DNA of 64,000 nt from Leptospiraceae bacterium. Lineage in GTDB: Bacteria > Spirochaetota > Leptospiria > Leptospirales > Leptospiraceae. The stretch covers positions 248,001 to 312,000 of the forward strand of contig JACKPA010000002.1 in assembly GCA_024233865.1 (NCBI GenBank). The letters run 5' to 3'. Numbering within the stretch: the stretch's first letter is position 1; every line of letters begins with the position of its first letter. Shown piece after piece: positions 7,569-17,278 of this stretch. The position numbers were made by a program, and so were the translations under genes. A model generated the notes under the pieces. That model was given only the letters and a program-made list of their open reading frames with translations, was not told where the DNA came from and ran no database searches.

Positions 7569-10500
7569 TTGTAACTTCTTTATAGGCAGCTCGGAGGTTT
7601 ATTTCAATGAAACCGTTTGTTTCCAATTCCAATTGGAGGTCTTTTAAAGCTTGTCTTGTTAATTCTCTTGGTCTTGTTACAATGGCTTTAATGGCAATAG
7701 ACCTGTTGACGTTTTCTTTGATAAATTGGTTAAACGACTCAATGTAGTCTTCTGGTTTTTTTCCTTCCGGAAATCCGTATTCCTTGGCGATCAATTCGTC
7801 CTCATGAGTGGAAATATAGGCAGTTGGAATTTGAACTTTTTGGATGGTGTCTCTAAGCTCTTCAATCATAGAAGGTAAAAGAGGATACTTCCCAATCAAC
7901 TCAGCAAACTCTTTAGGATTTTTGGATTTTATAGTAGAAGGAATATCAGAAAGATTTCTTTCTATGTGCTTTTCAATTCTTTTGATAAGGTGAAAAACCG
8001 GTTCATGGTCACTTTTCTTTTCTGCTTTTTTGATAATTCGATTTAGTCTTGCAGTTAGCTCATCCTTTACCTCTTCGGAGTAGGTTTTACCTTCTTTACT
8101 GCCTGGTATTTCATCTGCTTTGGACGAACAGGCTTCCACCATCAATTGAGAAATGGGAATATCCACCTGACGTACAACAGGTTTCATATTAGAAAAACTT
8201 TCTAATGTTGAATAAATATCAACGGCATCAAAAACACGAAAGTATTCTTTACCAATGTCATCACAAAGTCTTGTTGCTCTTCCAAGCATTTGCTCATACA
8301 GAATCCTGCTTTTTACCCTTCGAATAAAAACCAAATTACAAATTCTCTCTACATCAATGCCTGTTGTTAGGAGGTCAACCGTAATGGCTATGGACGGATA
8401 CTGTTCCATTTTGAAAAATCGAATCCATTCATCCGGTTTGTCTATGCTCCCGGTAATCTTTTTGACTGCGTTTTCGTGAATCTCACCATAGACATGCCGC
8501 AATTCATTTTTAAGCAAGAGTTCAACCAAATCAGCATGGTTGTCATTTACACAAAAAATGAGAGTCTTCTTCTTATCAAAAGGAGGTTCAAGCTCTTTGG
8601 CAAGCTCTTCACAGATCACTCGATTGAAGTTTTCGGTAATCACCCTCTTGTTAAACTGGTCTACCTGGAAATCGAGTTCATCCGGAAGGGTTGCCAAATC
8701 AATACTACCGTCTTGACGCATAACCTGAATCTTATCTTCTTTTTCAAAATGGATTCCATATTTAGAAAGTTTTGTTATCAAGCGAATTGGCGGGATGTGA
8801 TCGATTAAAAAGCCATCTCTCACAGCTTGTCTGTAACTGTAAGAAAAAACGGGTTTTCCAAAAATATCAGTTGTATGTTGAGCCGGTGTTGCCGTTAACC
8901 CTATTTTTACGGCATCAAAATAGTCCGAAACCTTGCGGTAAAGAGAAATATAATCATCCTGATCACGAAATTCGAGTTCACCTTCTCCCATTCCCCTGTC
9001 CAAGATGTAACCTCTATGAGCTTCGTCTATGATAATGCAATTGTAGGAATCAATAGGAATAGGTTCGGGATTTGGTTTGTCTTTGCTTCCAAAAACTCTC
9101 CTAATCATGGATTGAACGGTTGCAACATGAACTTTTGTAGAAGGATCAGGTTTCAAATCAGCTAATTCTTTCACTTCGTAGATCTCTGAGAAAGTTTTCA
9201 AAGCTTCCAAACGCATTTCAGCAAAGGCTTTTTGAGCTTGCAATCCTAATTCCCTTCTATCGACAAGAAAGAGAATCCTTTTGAAACGATTCGCTTTCAA
9301 GAAACGATACAATAGTCCGATGATAGTTTTTGTTTTGCCGGTTCCGGTTGCCATTTCCAACAGAACTTCTCTTCTGCTTGGATTGGAAAGGGCTTTTTCA
9401 ATGGCACGAACTGCTTCCACTTGGAAGGGATATAAACCCGAATAATCAAAAGATTCTGCTTCCAAAACTTTATGGGCTTCATCCAAGTTTGCTTTGAGTA
9501 GATTTAACAAACCTTCCGGAGTATGCAATTCCATAAGTGAAATCTTGGGATTGGTAGGTTTTCTAACATCTCGAAACCAAATTCCACTCTTGGTAGAAAT
9601 TTGCCTGTTAAACTCCCTTCCGTTTGAGCAAAAAACAAAGGGAATTTTATAGATTTTATCTGATTTTTCGATTTTCCAACCAAGTAGATTTTTCTCTATA
9701 AGAGAGGCAGAGGGGATTTCATTTCTTTGGAATTCATAATCAAGGCTATACCGTTCGGATTGGTTTAATTTGGAGTAGACATCAGTATCAAACTTTTTTG
9801 CTTCCAATGTAGCGATAGGCACCAAACCAATAAACAAAACATAATCCGCTATTCCGTTTGTAACGGGCCATTCTGCAATAGCAATATTTTTACCTTCTTC
9901 CGGTCTTGTACCTTTTGAATACGTTAAATTTTGAGAATCAGCAATCCATCCGGCTTTCTTTAGTTTATCATCTATAACAAATCTCGTTTCATCCTCAGTA
10001 AGATGAAAGTTCGAGTTTGCAAAACGAAGCTTTTCCTTGAATTTCTTTTTTTCTTCTTCGCTTATGATTGCATACTCTTGTTCTAGAGACTGAATCTTTT
10101 TTTCATACTCTTGGACGATTTGAATAATCTTATTTTCATTTTCTTCCGCGAGTTCTTTCCATATATTCAATTCTTCTTGTAAGGCTTGGAGATCAACTTC
10201 TATTTTTTGCCTGGTATGAGTTTCGGTTTCAACTTGAGAGGAAAGAACTGATAGTTTGTCTTGAATTCTTTGGATTTCTTCTTCTTTTTTACGAATAGAA
10301 ATATCCGAGGATTCGGGAGTTTGAAAAGCACCCGGATTAAACTTGGAATCACCTTTTACCGATTGATGAAACCATATAGACAATCTCCAGACAGATTTTA
10401 AACATTTCATGGCTACACCATGGTCAGAAGAGAAATTGTGAACGGCTTCATTTCCCTCTTTTTGAAGAATCTTAAAAAGGTTTAAAATATCTCCATAAAT

Positions 10501-10728
10501 AATTTTATTCTGCTGTAAGGCAAAAATATTGTCTGCAAAATTAGAATGAGCATCAACAAAACGACCGTTCAGATTCAAAATTTCCCTTGCTATAGCTTCG
10601 GCTAACTGACGGCATTTTACAACACAAGCATTTGGGTCTTCTTGGAAATTTTTCTCAGAAGTCACTGCAAGAAGGAAAAAATGCGGTTCATAAACACGTA
10701 AAAAATAGAAATTTGATCTTTCATTCAC
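7531..10728 (-). CDS. hsdR: Type I restriction endonuclease motor subunit HsdR (EcoKI-like), 3' end frameshifted
   Basis: The 1065-residue frame has an N-terminal DUF4145-like helical domain (1-125), a coiled coil (145-235) and a PD-(D/E)XK nuclease core with Asp295 in GIADYVLF and Glu309-Ala-Lys311. The SF2 translocase follows: Walker A TGTGKT (461-466), DEAH (568-571), GLTATPA, and the C-terminal helicase motifs TTGIDVERI and QMLGRATRL. This is the domain order of type IA HsdR, which translocates DNA and cleaves at a distance from unmethylated sites. The frame ends early at DMAASIWVYP; the normal last ~80 residues lie in another frame (7341-7568). Those helices contact the methylase, so assembly is probably impaired. 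It is the first gene of the hsdR-hsdM-rpn-hsdS series and is divergent from the rhomboid gene. Confidence 0.9.
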   Translation of the reverse strand: MNERSNFYFLRVYEPHFFLLAVTSEKNFQEDPNACVVKCRQLAEAIAREILNLNGRFVDAHSNFADNIFALQQNKIIYGDILNLFKILQKEGNEAVHNFSSDHGVAMKCLKSVWRLSIWFHQSVKGDSKFNPGAFQTPESSDISIRKKEEEIQRIQDKLSVLSSQVETETHTRQKIEVDLQALQEELNIWKELAEENENKIIQIVQEYEKKIQSLEQEYAIISEEEKKKFKEKLRFANSNFHLTEDETRFVIDDKLKKAGWIADSQNLTYSKGTRPEEGKNIAIAEWPVTNGIADYVLFIGLVPIATLEAKKFDTDVYSKLNQSERYSLDYEFQRNEIPSASLIEKNLLGWKIEKSDKIYKIPFVFCSNGREFNRQISTKSGIWFRDVRKPTNPKISLMELHTPEGLLNLLKANLDEAHKVLEAESFDYSGLYPFQVEAVRAIEKALSNPSRREVLLEMATGTGKTKTIIGLLYRFLKANRFKRILFLVDRRELGLQAQKAFAEMRLEALKTFSEIYEVKELADLKPDPSTKVHVATVQSMIRRVFGSKDKPNPEPIPIDSYNCIIIDEAHRGYILDRGMGEGELEFRDQDDYISLYRKVSDYFDAVKIGLTATPAQHTTDIFGKPVFSYSYRQAVRDGFLIDHIPPIRLITKLSKYGIHFEKEDKIQVMRQDGSIDLATLPDELDFQVDQFNKRVITENFNRVICEELAKELEPPFDKKKTLIFCVNDNHADLVELLLKNELRHVYGEIHENAVKKITGSIDKPDEWIRFFKMEQYPSIAITVDLLTTGIDVERICNLVFIRRVKSRILYEQMLGRATRLCDDIGKEYFRVFDAVDIYSTLESFSNMKPVVRQVDIPISQLMVEACSSKADEIPGSKEGKTYSEEVKDELTARLNRIIKKAEKKSDHEPVFHLIKRIEKHIERNLSDIPSTIKSKNPKEFAELIGKYPLLPSMIEELRDTIQKVQIPTAYISTHEDELIAKEYGFPEGKKPEDYIESFNQFIKENVNRSIAIKAIVTRPRELTRQALKDLQLELETNGFIEINLRAAYKEVTNVDMAASIWVYP

Positions 10729-10865
10729 AATTTACACCTCAATCTAAGCTATTTTTGTTCAAAGACACCAAAAATCTATTAAAAAATACTATAAAAAATA
10801 GAGAAGTGGCTTTTGTTATTGATGAAAAAAATAGACCCATGGATTATGGATGTATAATTTGTGTT

Positions 10866-11507
10866 ATGCGTCCAGTATTAATCTCAATAATCTTTATTAG
10901 CTTCCTTTGGCTTATTAAATTTACAGAAAGACTTTTTAATTTAAATTTCGTTTTTTTGGGTGTCAGACCAGGGGAAATAAAAGGACTACTAGGAATCTTT
11001 ACAGCTCCTTTGATACACACGGATTTTGAGCATCTTTTTTCTAATACTCCCCCCCTATTCGTTTCTATGTCCGGAATTTTGTATCTTTATAAAAAAGTTT
11101 CTTGGAAAGTGTTTTTTTCAATTTATTTTTTAAGCGGAATTGGGGTTTGGATCTTTGCCAGACCTTCTTACCACATAGGAGCAAGCACTTTAGTATATGG
11201 TTTTGTAAGTTTTATATTCTTTAGCGGTGTTTTTCGAAAAGACAAAAGGTCTATAGCTTTGGCTTTAATTGTCACATTATTGTACGGAGGAATGGTTTGG
11301 GGAGTATTGCCGGTTCAACCAACAATCTCTTGGGAAGGCCATCTTTCCGGTGCAGTTACCGGTATTTTTTTAGCTTTTTATTACAGAAAAGTAGACCCAC
11401 CGATAGAAATAGTTTTTGATGATGAAGAGGATTACTTGGATAACAAAAATAATGAAGAATGGACAGATGGACTAGAAGGGAGCGAAGAGCTAAAGTGGAA
11501 AAAATAA
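10866..11507 (+). CDS. Rhomboid-family intramembrane serine protease
   Basis: The 213-residue product is strongly hydrophobic, with about six membrane helices. It has the rhomboid pattern HTDFEHLFSN (51-60), the nucleophile in GAST (Ser107) and the partner His159 in GHLSG. The nucleophile motif is GAST rather than the more common GxSG. A short acidic tail follows (EIVFDDEEDY). Rhomboids cut membrane-anchored substrates; the target here is unknown. An open frame runs upstream to 10632 but overlaps hsdR, so I place the start at ATG 10866, immediately before the first membrane helix. ATG 10839 is an alternative. No clear ribosome-binding site was found for either. Confidence 0.85.
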   Translation: MRPVLISIIFISFLWLIKFTERLFNLNFVFLGVRPGEIKGLLGIFTAPLIHTDFEHLFSNTPPLFVSMSGILYLYKKVSWKVFFSIYFLSGIGVWIFARPSYHIGASTLVYGFVSFIFFSGVFRKDKRSIALALIVTLLYGGMVWGVLPVQPTISWEGHLSGAVTGIFLAFYYRKVDPPIEIVFDDEEDYLDNKNNEEWTDGLEGSEELKWKK

Positions 11508-11572
11508 AGAAATATTAAACGCCAAAATAAAAGAAGTTGCAAAAATCAAATCTCTCTAGTAAAATTAAAATT

Positions 11573-12787
11573 ATGCGTTCAGACAATTCAGACGAAAAAA
11601 TAAAAAACTCAATGCAAAAGGACGAATCAAAATTAAAAAAAGAAGAACCTCCCAAAAAAATTTTGATTTTACCACCTGAGTTAAGAGTAGATAAGTCCGA
11701 TGTTCAAACAATTTCACCAGGATTTATTCGAAACAAATATATTAAAGTGTTGATAGAACGAGAAGAAAAACTCAAAATTCTTCAAAAAAAAAGAGAGCGA
11801 ATTTTTAATTCCGAATTAAGTGGTCTTGTTAATAAAATTACAAAAAGTAAAACCGAATCCCCTGTAGAATCATCCAAGCCGATTTCTACTGAGACTACAA
11901 CCAAACCAGATTTTTCTAACATATTTCCCCAAGAAAGTTTAACAGATGACGAATTTATAAGCAATATTTATGCTTCAAGTAATCCAAGAAAGAAAGCAAG
12001 CATATATATTCTCAATATCATACAGAAATATTTTGATCTAAAAAGTTTTTCCTTTAATCTGTTTTTTGTTGAATCGGGTGTTTATTTCCCTTTAATAACT
12101 TATAATTTGGATAGAGAAACGTCTACAAACCTGATAATTGCTCAAGATGATCCGATTTTATCGAAATTGAAAGATAAGTATTGTTTTGTTCACTTTAATA
12201 AAAAATTTATCAAAAATCCTTTTTATAGAAAAAAATTTTCAGAGATTTCACTTGGAAAATATACAGGATTTTTAATTGTGCCTGTTCCTTTGGAACACAC
12301 CAAAGCACTATTGTGCCTGTTTAGTGACACCCAGATAGAACCCAAATCGGAAACATTTCAATTGCTTACTCAAGAATTAGAAAGAAAAACCAAGCCATTA
12401 CTCCCTTTGTTTCAGAAAGAGCTTCACACCGAATTTGGAGTAAAAAATTATGAGAATGATTTGATAGGAAAAGTATACCAATATATCCACCACTATATTA
12501 CTTCTTTTGGTCACTGTAATATAATACACATAAAAATTGAGAATTATTTTGTGGTGATTGGACGGATATTTTTAAAATTAAAAGTAATCGATGAACTAAA
12601 GAAGATTTTAGAAGAGACAGATAGATTAGTAGACTATATTCACAATGAAATTCTATTTATTTCTCAAGTTGATAAAAAAGAAGAAATCTCAAAAATTTTG
12701 GATGAAAACTGTAAAAACGGTTTTGTTTATGATGTAGTAAGTATGAGTTATTTTGAAGATGGCAAAAATTTATATTTTTATTTATAG
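11573..12787 (+). CDS. Unknown conserved-looking cytoplasmic protein
   Basis: I do not recognise this 404-residue protein. The first ~130 residues are charged and Lys/Glu/Ser/Thr-rich, probably disordered, with one short coiled stretch (IEREEKLKILQKKRER). Residues from about 140 on look like one or two alpha/beta folds with alternating hydrophobic strands, such as YTGFLIVPVPLEHTKALLCLFSD, which is reminiscent of a GAF-type strand pair. No signal peptide or membrane helix is present. An in-frame TTG at 11537 next to AAGAAG is an alternative start. Its last 29 bases overlap the start of the next gene, so the two are probably co-translated, and the molybdopterin gene follows in the same run. Confidence 0.6.
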   Translation: MRSDNSDEKIKNSMQKDESKLKKEEPPKKILILPPELRVDKSDVQTISPGFIRNKYIKVLIEREEKLKILQKKRERIFNSELSGLVNKITKSKTESPVESSKPISTETTTKPDFSNIFPQESLTDDEFISNIYASSNPRKKASIYILNIIQKYFDLKSFSFNLFFVESGVYFPLITYNLDRETSTNLIIAQDDPILSKLKDKYCFVHFNKKFIKNPFYRKKFSEISLGKYTGFLIVPVPLEHTKALLCLFSDTQIEPKSETFQLLTQELERKTKPLLPLFQKELHTEFGVKNYENDLIGKVYQYIHHYITSFGHCNIIHIKIENYFVVIGRIFLKLKVIDELKKILEETDRLVDYIHNEILFISQVDKKEEISKILDENCKNGFVYDVVSMSYFEDGKNLYFYL

Positions 12788-13348
12788 TTTCCTTTTTTTA
12801 TGTTTCTCGCTCTCAAGTGATTATAAAAGAGACAAAATCGGAGAAATAAAAAAAAAATTCTTTCTCTTCAAAAAGAGCAAAAAGATACGGAAAGTCTACC
12901 TTATTTGGAAAAGTACGTTTCCATAAAGAAACAAGAACCATATTACCAACTTTTACTTGCCAAAGCTCTTTTGTTTCGACAGGATTTTGAATTCCCAAAA
13001 GATACGGACGACCTAAATACAAGAAATATTAAGTTCGAAAGTATTAAAAAAAATTATATCAGAGCTTCCAAATTATTCCAAAAAAATATAACCTTTTTGG
13101 AGAATGTTACTCCTAATGATAAAAATTTAGGAACTTGGTATTTTTTATGGGCACTCGCAGAATGGTTTTCGGAAAATCGGGAAAAGGCGATTTCTTTATT
13201 TGAAATCTCCGTCCAAATGGATTCGGGTTTGCGGGAAGCTTATTTTAATATTTCAATCATTTATTTGTCTTTGAATAAGAGATTTGAATCGGATCTTTAT
13301 TTAAAAAAGTATAACAAACACAAGGAAGTAACAGATGAATACAAATAG
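12759..13348 (+). pseudogene. Exported TPR-like protein, frameshifted at a run of ten A
   Basis: From ATG 12759 the frame encodes MAKIYIFIYSFLFLCFSLSS, a signal peptide with a possible lipobox Cys, and continues to DKIGEIKKK. There it meets a run of ten A (12848-12857) and then drifts to a stop at about 12928. One base over, the frame continues as ILSLQKEQKDTESLPYLEKYVS and runs to 13348. It contains TPR-like helices (WALAEWFSENREKAISLFEISVQMD). Eleven A residues would restore one continuous ~196-residue protein. This could be a sequencing error, a mutation, or slippage-controlled expression. It overlaps the preceding gene by 29 bp and the following one by 14 bp. Confidence 0.72.
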
Positions 13349-15455
13349 CCAGGGTTCAAAATACGTTTTTCGATCTTGTAATTTATGTGAAGCGATATGT
13401 GGGCTTAGTTTTGAGGTTTCAGATACGGAAATTTTATCTATTCGTGGTGACAAGAACGACCCTTTGAGCATGGGTCATATTTGTCCAAAAGGACCAGAAT
13501 TAAAAAATATCTATTTGGATAAAGATAGACTTCGCAAACCTCTAAAAAGAACAAATACCGGATGGCAAGAAATTAGTTACGAAGAAGCCTTTGTAGAAGT
13601 TACTCAAAGTATTCATTCCATACAAAGTAAATATGGGAATGATTCCGTAGCAGTCTACCAAGGCAATCCAACTGTTCACAATTATGGTTCTATGCTTTTT
13701 GGCTCTCGTTTTGTGAAAAAGTTAAAAACCAAAAATTTATTTTCAGCAACTTCCGTAGATCAACTTCCCCACCATTTTGTAGGGCATTTTATGTTTGGTA
13801 GCCATTTTTTGATACCTGTTCCAGATATAGACCGAACCAATTATTTCCTTGTTCTTGGTGCTAATCCTATTGCTTCCAATGGTAGTATGATGACTTCTCC
13901 ACATATAACCAAAAGACTTAAAGCCATCCAAGAACGTAAAGGAAAACTTGTTGTAGTAGACCCACGTCGTACAGAAACAGCAGAGTTAGCGAATGAACAC
14001 CATTTTATCAAGCCGGACACAGATGTATTTTTTTTGTTATCCATCTTGAATATAGTTTTTCAAAAAGGTATAAAAATTCCAAAGCATTTGTCAGAAAGCC
14101 TTGTAGGAGTTGAAGAAGTTGCCGCCTTAGTTTCATCGTACTCTCCGGAAAAAACAGCAAGCATTACAGGAATAGCAACAGAAGTAACTCAAAAAATTGC
14201 CATTGATTTTATGGAAGCGTCTGGTGCGGTTTGTTATGGTCGAATGGGTTTGTCCACTCAATCATTTGGAGCATTTTGCCAGTGGCTTATTGTTTTGGTA
14301 AATTTATTTACGGGGAATCTTGATAGTCAGGGTGGCTCTATGTTTACAAAACCGGCTATTGATCTTATATCTATGTCCAAAAACGAGGGAGGATTTGCCA
14401 GATACTTTAGCAAAGCAAGAAACCTACCTGAGTTTTATGGTGAATTTCCTGTTGCTGCGCTCGCAGACGAAATGCTTTATACAGGAGAAGGTGGAATCAA
14501 AGCACTTGTTACATCTTGTGGGAATCCAATACTATCAACGCCTAATGGAACAAAGTTGGAAAAAGCAATTGGCACACTTGAATTTATGGTTAGTATTGAT
14601 TATTATATAAATGAAACAACTTGTCATGCCAATATAATTCTACCCCCGACATCATCTATAGAACATGAAAATATCGATATGGTATTTCCCCTACTTGCAG
14701 TGCGAAATTATGCAAAATTTTCACCTGCAGTTTTTGAAGCCGATCCAGGACTAAAACACGATTGGCAGATTTTTGGAGAACTTACAAATCATTTGGAAGC
14801 AACTCGAACCGGAAAACCGGTTAAAAAGCTTAGTGAAAAGTTGACTCCAGAAGCAATGGCGGACAGTTTATTTAAAACAGGACCTTATAAACTAAGCATA
14901 GAGGAATTAAAAAAACATCCTCATGGCATTGACTTGGGTGAGTTGCAGTCTTGTTTACCGGATAGACTTGCTACAGAGAATAAAAAAATTGTTGTTATAC
15001 CTGAACCTTTTGCGAAGGGACAAGTTCTTTTAATGAAGGCATTTCAAGAATTCACTCAACAAAATGAACACGATTATCTTTTGATTGGAAGACGGCACCT
15101 TCGAAGCAACAATTCATGGATGCATAATAGCGAGAGGTTAGCTGGAAACAAAGACAGATGTACTTTACTAATTCACACAAATGATGCCAAAAATCTCCAA
15201 ATAGAAGCAGGTCAAATCGTCAAAGTCCAGTCAGAGCATGGAGAAATTTCCATTGTAGTGGAAGTAACGGACGGAATCGCTCCCGGAGTCGTTAGTATTC
15301 CACATGGTTATGGACACAATCGTAGTGGCATACAACTAGAGATCGCGACCAAAAGACCGGGGGTCAGTATAAATGACCTAACAAATGAAACCAGAACGGA
15401 TTTTTTGTGCCACAACGCTGCATTTAGTGGAACAAAAGTACGTATTGTTAAATGA
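13335..15455 (+). CDS. Molybdopterin (bis-MGD) oxidoreductase with one 4Fe-4S cluster
   Basis: The 706-residue product has the N-terminal 4Fe-4S motif with Cys15, Cys18, Cys22 and Cys50 (CNLCEAICG ... HICPKG). The molybdopterin domain follows, with LVLGANP, VVDPRRTETA, the AdoMet-independent cofactor-binding stretches GNP and DYYINET, and the C-terminal dinucleotide-binding domain (LIGRRHLRSNNSW, GVVSIPHGYGH). This is the catalytic-subunit architecture of the DMSO reductase/formate dehydrogenase superfamily. No Cys or Sec is seen at the usual metal-ligand position; SATSVDQLP occupies the area, so another residue may bind Mo. No electron-transfer or membrane partner is adjacent and there is no Tat signal, so it is probably cytoplasmic. 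The substrate is unknown. Confidence 0.86.
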   Translation: MNTNSQGSKYVFRSCNLCEAICGLSFEVSDTEILSIRGDKNDPLSMGHICPKGPELKNIYLDKDRLRKPLKRTNTGWQEISYEEAFVEVTQSIHSIQSKYGNDSVAVYQGNPTVHNYGSMLFGSRFVKKLKTKNLFSATSVDQLPHHFVGHFMFGSHFLIPVPDIDRTNYFLVLGANPIASNGSMMTSPHITKRLKAIQERKGKLVVVDPRRTETAELANEHHFIKPDTDVFFLLSILNIVFQKGIKIPKHLSESLVGVEEVAALVSSYSPEKTASITGIATEVTQKIAIDFMEASGAVCYGRMGLSTQSFGAFCQWLIVLVNLFTGNLDSQGGSMFTKPAIDLISMSKNEGGFARYFSKARNLPEFYGEFPVAALADEMLYTGEGGIKALVTSCGNPILSTPNGTKLEKAIGTLEFMVSIDYYINETTCHANIILPPTSSIEHENIDMVFPLLAVRNYAKFSPAVFEADPGLKHDWQIFGELTNHLEATRTGKPVKKLSEKLTPEAMADSLFKTGPYKLSIEELKKHPHGIDLGELQSCLPDRLATENKKIVVIPEPFAKGQVLLMKAFQEFTQQNEHDYLLIGRRHLRSNNSWMHNSERLAGNKDRCTLLIHTNDAKNLQIEAGQIVKVQSEHGEISIVVEVTDGIAPGVVSIPHGYGHNRSGIQLEIATKRPGVSINDLTNETRTDFLCHNAAFSGTKVRIVK

Positions 15456-15488
15456 GGTAATTAGATGTATTTGTGATTGTGAAAGTAC

Positions 15489-15507
15489 CATAGCCATCTT
15501 GGCTGTG
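15489..15507. terminator. Short hairpin between convergent genes
   Basis: CATAGCCA and TGGCTGTG flank a TCT loop and form an 8-bp stem with one G-T pair. It lies between the convergent molybdopterin and MBL-fold genes. No clean T-run follows in either direction, so terminator function is only suggested by position. Confidence 0.35.
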
Positions 15508-15550
15508 ACTGGAAGTTTGTACTACTTTACAATTTCTTTTGCATGGCTAC

Positions 15551-16669
15551 TTACTTCTTATGAACAAACTCTTTCCACCATTTTTCAAAGATGTTTTCCT
15601 TTTCCAATGAAACCAACTGTCCAAACTTTGGTGTAAGTAAATCGATATTGTATTGTTTGGCATACTTTTCGGATTCCTCCACAGGCTCGTACCAATCATG
15701 AAGAGCTAACTCAAACATAGCCCAGTGGATCGGTACCAATTTTTTACCTTTTAGCTCTAAAAAAGCCTGAGCCGTCTCTTTGGGAAGCAAATGAACCTCA
15801 TGCCACATTTCATTGTACTGACCATTTTCAACAAAGGCAACATCAAAAGGTCCGTATTTATCACCAATTTCTTTAAAATGTGTATCATAACCCGAGTCTC
15901 CACTAAAATAGAGCCGATTGTTTTTGCTTTTGATTATCCAAGAACCCCATAAAGTCTTACCACCTTCCATACCACTTCTACCCGAAAAATGTTGTGCCGG
16001 TGCACAAATAAATTCCAAGTTTCCCATTGTAACCCCTTGCCACCAATCCAATTCATGCAAACGATTTTCAGTGACTCCCCAACTTTTTATATGGGAAGTC
16101 ACACCCAATGGAGTAATGAATTTTGTTTTTTTATTTTGAAAATACTTGATCGTTTCCATGTCCAAGTGGTCGTAGTGGTCGTGAGAGATAACAACATAGT
16201 CTATTTGTGGTAGTTCATTCACCTTAAGAACAGGGGCTTGAAATCTTTTTACCATAAAACTAAAAGGAGAAGCAGAACCGGATAAAACCGGGTCAAGAAG
16301 AATTATGGTATTCTCAAAATTTACCAAAATTGTCGAATGACCAAACCATATAAACTTGATACTCTCAGTAGGTTTCAAAAACTCCTCTATGTCTGGCGGC
16401 TTGATCTCCGGAAGTTTGGATTTAGGAACTCTATCTCCTGAGCCAAAAAAGTATTCCTTGCTAGAACTCCATAAACTCATTCTCTTCCGCATTTTGTCAA
16501 CAGAGTCTTGCTGCCGATTCACAAATTTTCCTTTTTCCTTGTTAAACTGTGGTGACTTGCTTATACTTTCCAAATGTTCACCTTCTGGGTCATTCCCAAA
16601 ACTCGAACAAGAAATAAGCAAAACCATGGATAAAAGCAAAACTGTTGTCATAGATTCAATTGCAATCAT
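15551..16669 (-). CDS. Metallo-beta-lactamase-fold lipoprotein (NAPE-PLD/UlaG-like)
   Basis: The start is set at ATG 16669, which follows AGGAG at good spacing, giving 372 residues. A lipoprotein signal peptide ends at LISCSS. The body has the MBL metal-binding signature HDHYDH, preceded by FIWFGHST and LLDPVL, and later YFSGDSGY and PIHWAMFEL. This is the pattern of the N-acyl-phosphatidylethanolamine phospholipase D-like/UlaG-like branch of the fold. Membrane-anchored location and family suggest a phosphodiesterase acting on envelope lipids or nucleotides, but the substrate cannot be read from sequence. It is the last gene of the minus-strand series that starts with the sensor phosphatases. 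Confidence 0.84.
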   Translation of the reverse strand: MIAIESMTTVLLLSMVLLISCSSFGNDPEGEHLESISKSPQFNKEKGKFVNRQQDSVDKMRKRMSLWSSSKEYFFGSGDRVPKSKLPEIKPPDIEEFLKPTESIKFIWFGHSTILVNFENTIILLDPVLSGSASPFSFMVKRFQAPVLKVNELPQIDYVVISHDHYDHLDMETIKYFQNKKTKFITPLGVTSHIKSWGVTENRLHELDWWQGVTMGNLEFICAPAQHFSGRSGMEGGKTLWGSWIIKSKNNRLYFSGDSGYDTHFKEIGDKYGPFDVAFVENGQYNEMWHEVHLLPKETAQAFLELKGKKLVPIHWAMFELALHDWYEPVEESEKYAKQYNIDLLTPKFGQLVSLEKENIFEKWWKEFVHKK

Positions 16670-16717
16670 ATTTTCTCCTAATATTATTTTTACAGACAAT
16701 ATGCCCTGCCGTCCTTT

Positions 16718-17272
16718 TCAAAGAATTTCTGCAAGGCTAATGTTATGGTTTGTTAGTGGAATGGGTAGTTGTTCATTCAATCCGCAAGTCTTTTTAGTTT
16801 GGTATTCTTGCCCAATAGGGTTTTCATATATATGTATTTGTTTATTTTGTATATCAACGATCCAATAATAAGAAATATTCGCGGAAGCATAAATGCTGGC
16901 TTTATCAATGTCTTCGTCCAAAGAACTATAAGATACTTCAATTACAAAAGCAGCTGTTTTGGGGTGTTCTTCGCCAAAATCATCATAATTTCCTTGAACT
17001 ACTGAAATATCCGGTTCCGGTTCGGAATTTTTTATTGTGATAGGTTTTTCTTGTCGGACAACATAATTATTAGCAAAATAGCGAGAAAGAACGTATCCTA
17101 ACTTTGTAACAATTTTTGAATGAATAGGTGAGATGGTCATTTTGGAAACTAATACTCCACGAATCAATTCCGTATTTCTTGGAAGAACACCCGTTTCTCC
17201 TAATTTATGATAAGTTGCTATATCATATAGAAAAATTCTTTTTAGGGTGGCTTCGTTCAAAATAGAATTCAT
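16718..17272 (-). CDS. Uma2-family (DUF820) PD-(D/E)XK protein
   Basis: The 184-residue product has the Uma2 core: ELIRGVLV near the N-terminus, PEPDISVV (Asp), AFVIEVSYSS (Glu in the E-x-S variant) and then DKASIYASANISYYWIVDI. These are the conserved blocks of the Uma2/DUF820 restriction-endonuclease-like family, which is abundant in cyanobacteria and leptospires; its cellular role is not established. It starts 6 bp after the DUF190 gene and is probably co-transcribed with it. Confidence 0.84.
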   Translation of the reverse strand: MNSILNEATLKRIFLYDIATYHKLGETGVLPRNTELIRGVLVSKMTISPIHSKIVTKLGYVLSRYFANNYVVRQEKPITIKNSEPEPDISVVQGNYDDFGEEHPKTAAFVIEVSYSSLDEDIDKASIYASANISYYWIVDIQNKQIHIYENPIGQEYQTKKTCGLNEQLPIPLTNHNISLAEIL

Positions 17273-17278
17273 AAGTTT

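Noticed and set aside
9297..9482. 61-codon minus-strand frame inside hsdR
   Set aside because: It lies within the intact helicase domain in another frame and has no features of its own.
10632..10865. Upstream extension of the rhomboid frame
   Set aside because: It overlaps the hsdR start, lacks membrane or rhomboid character, and the protease fold begins after 10866.
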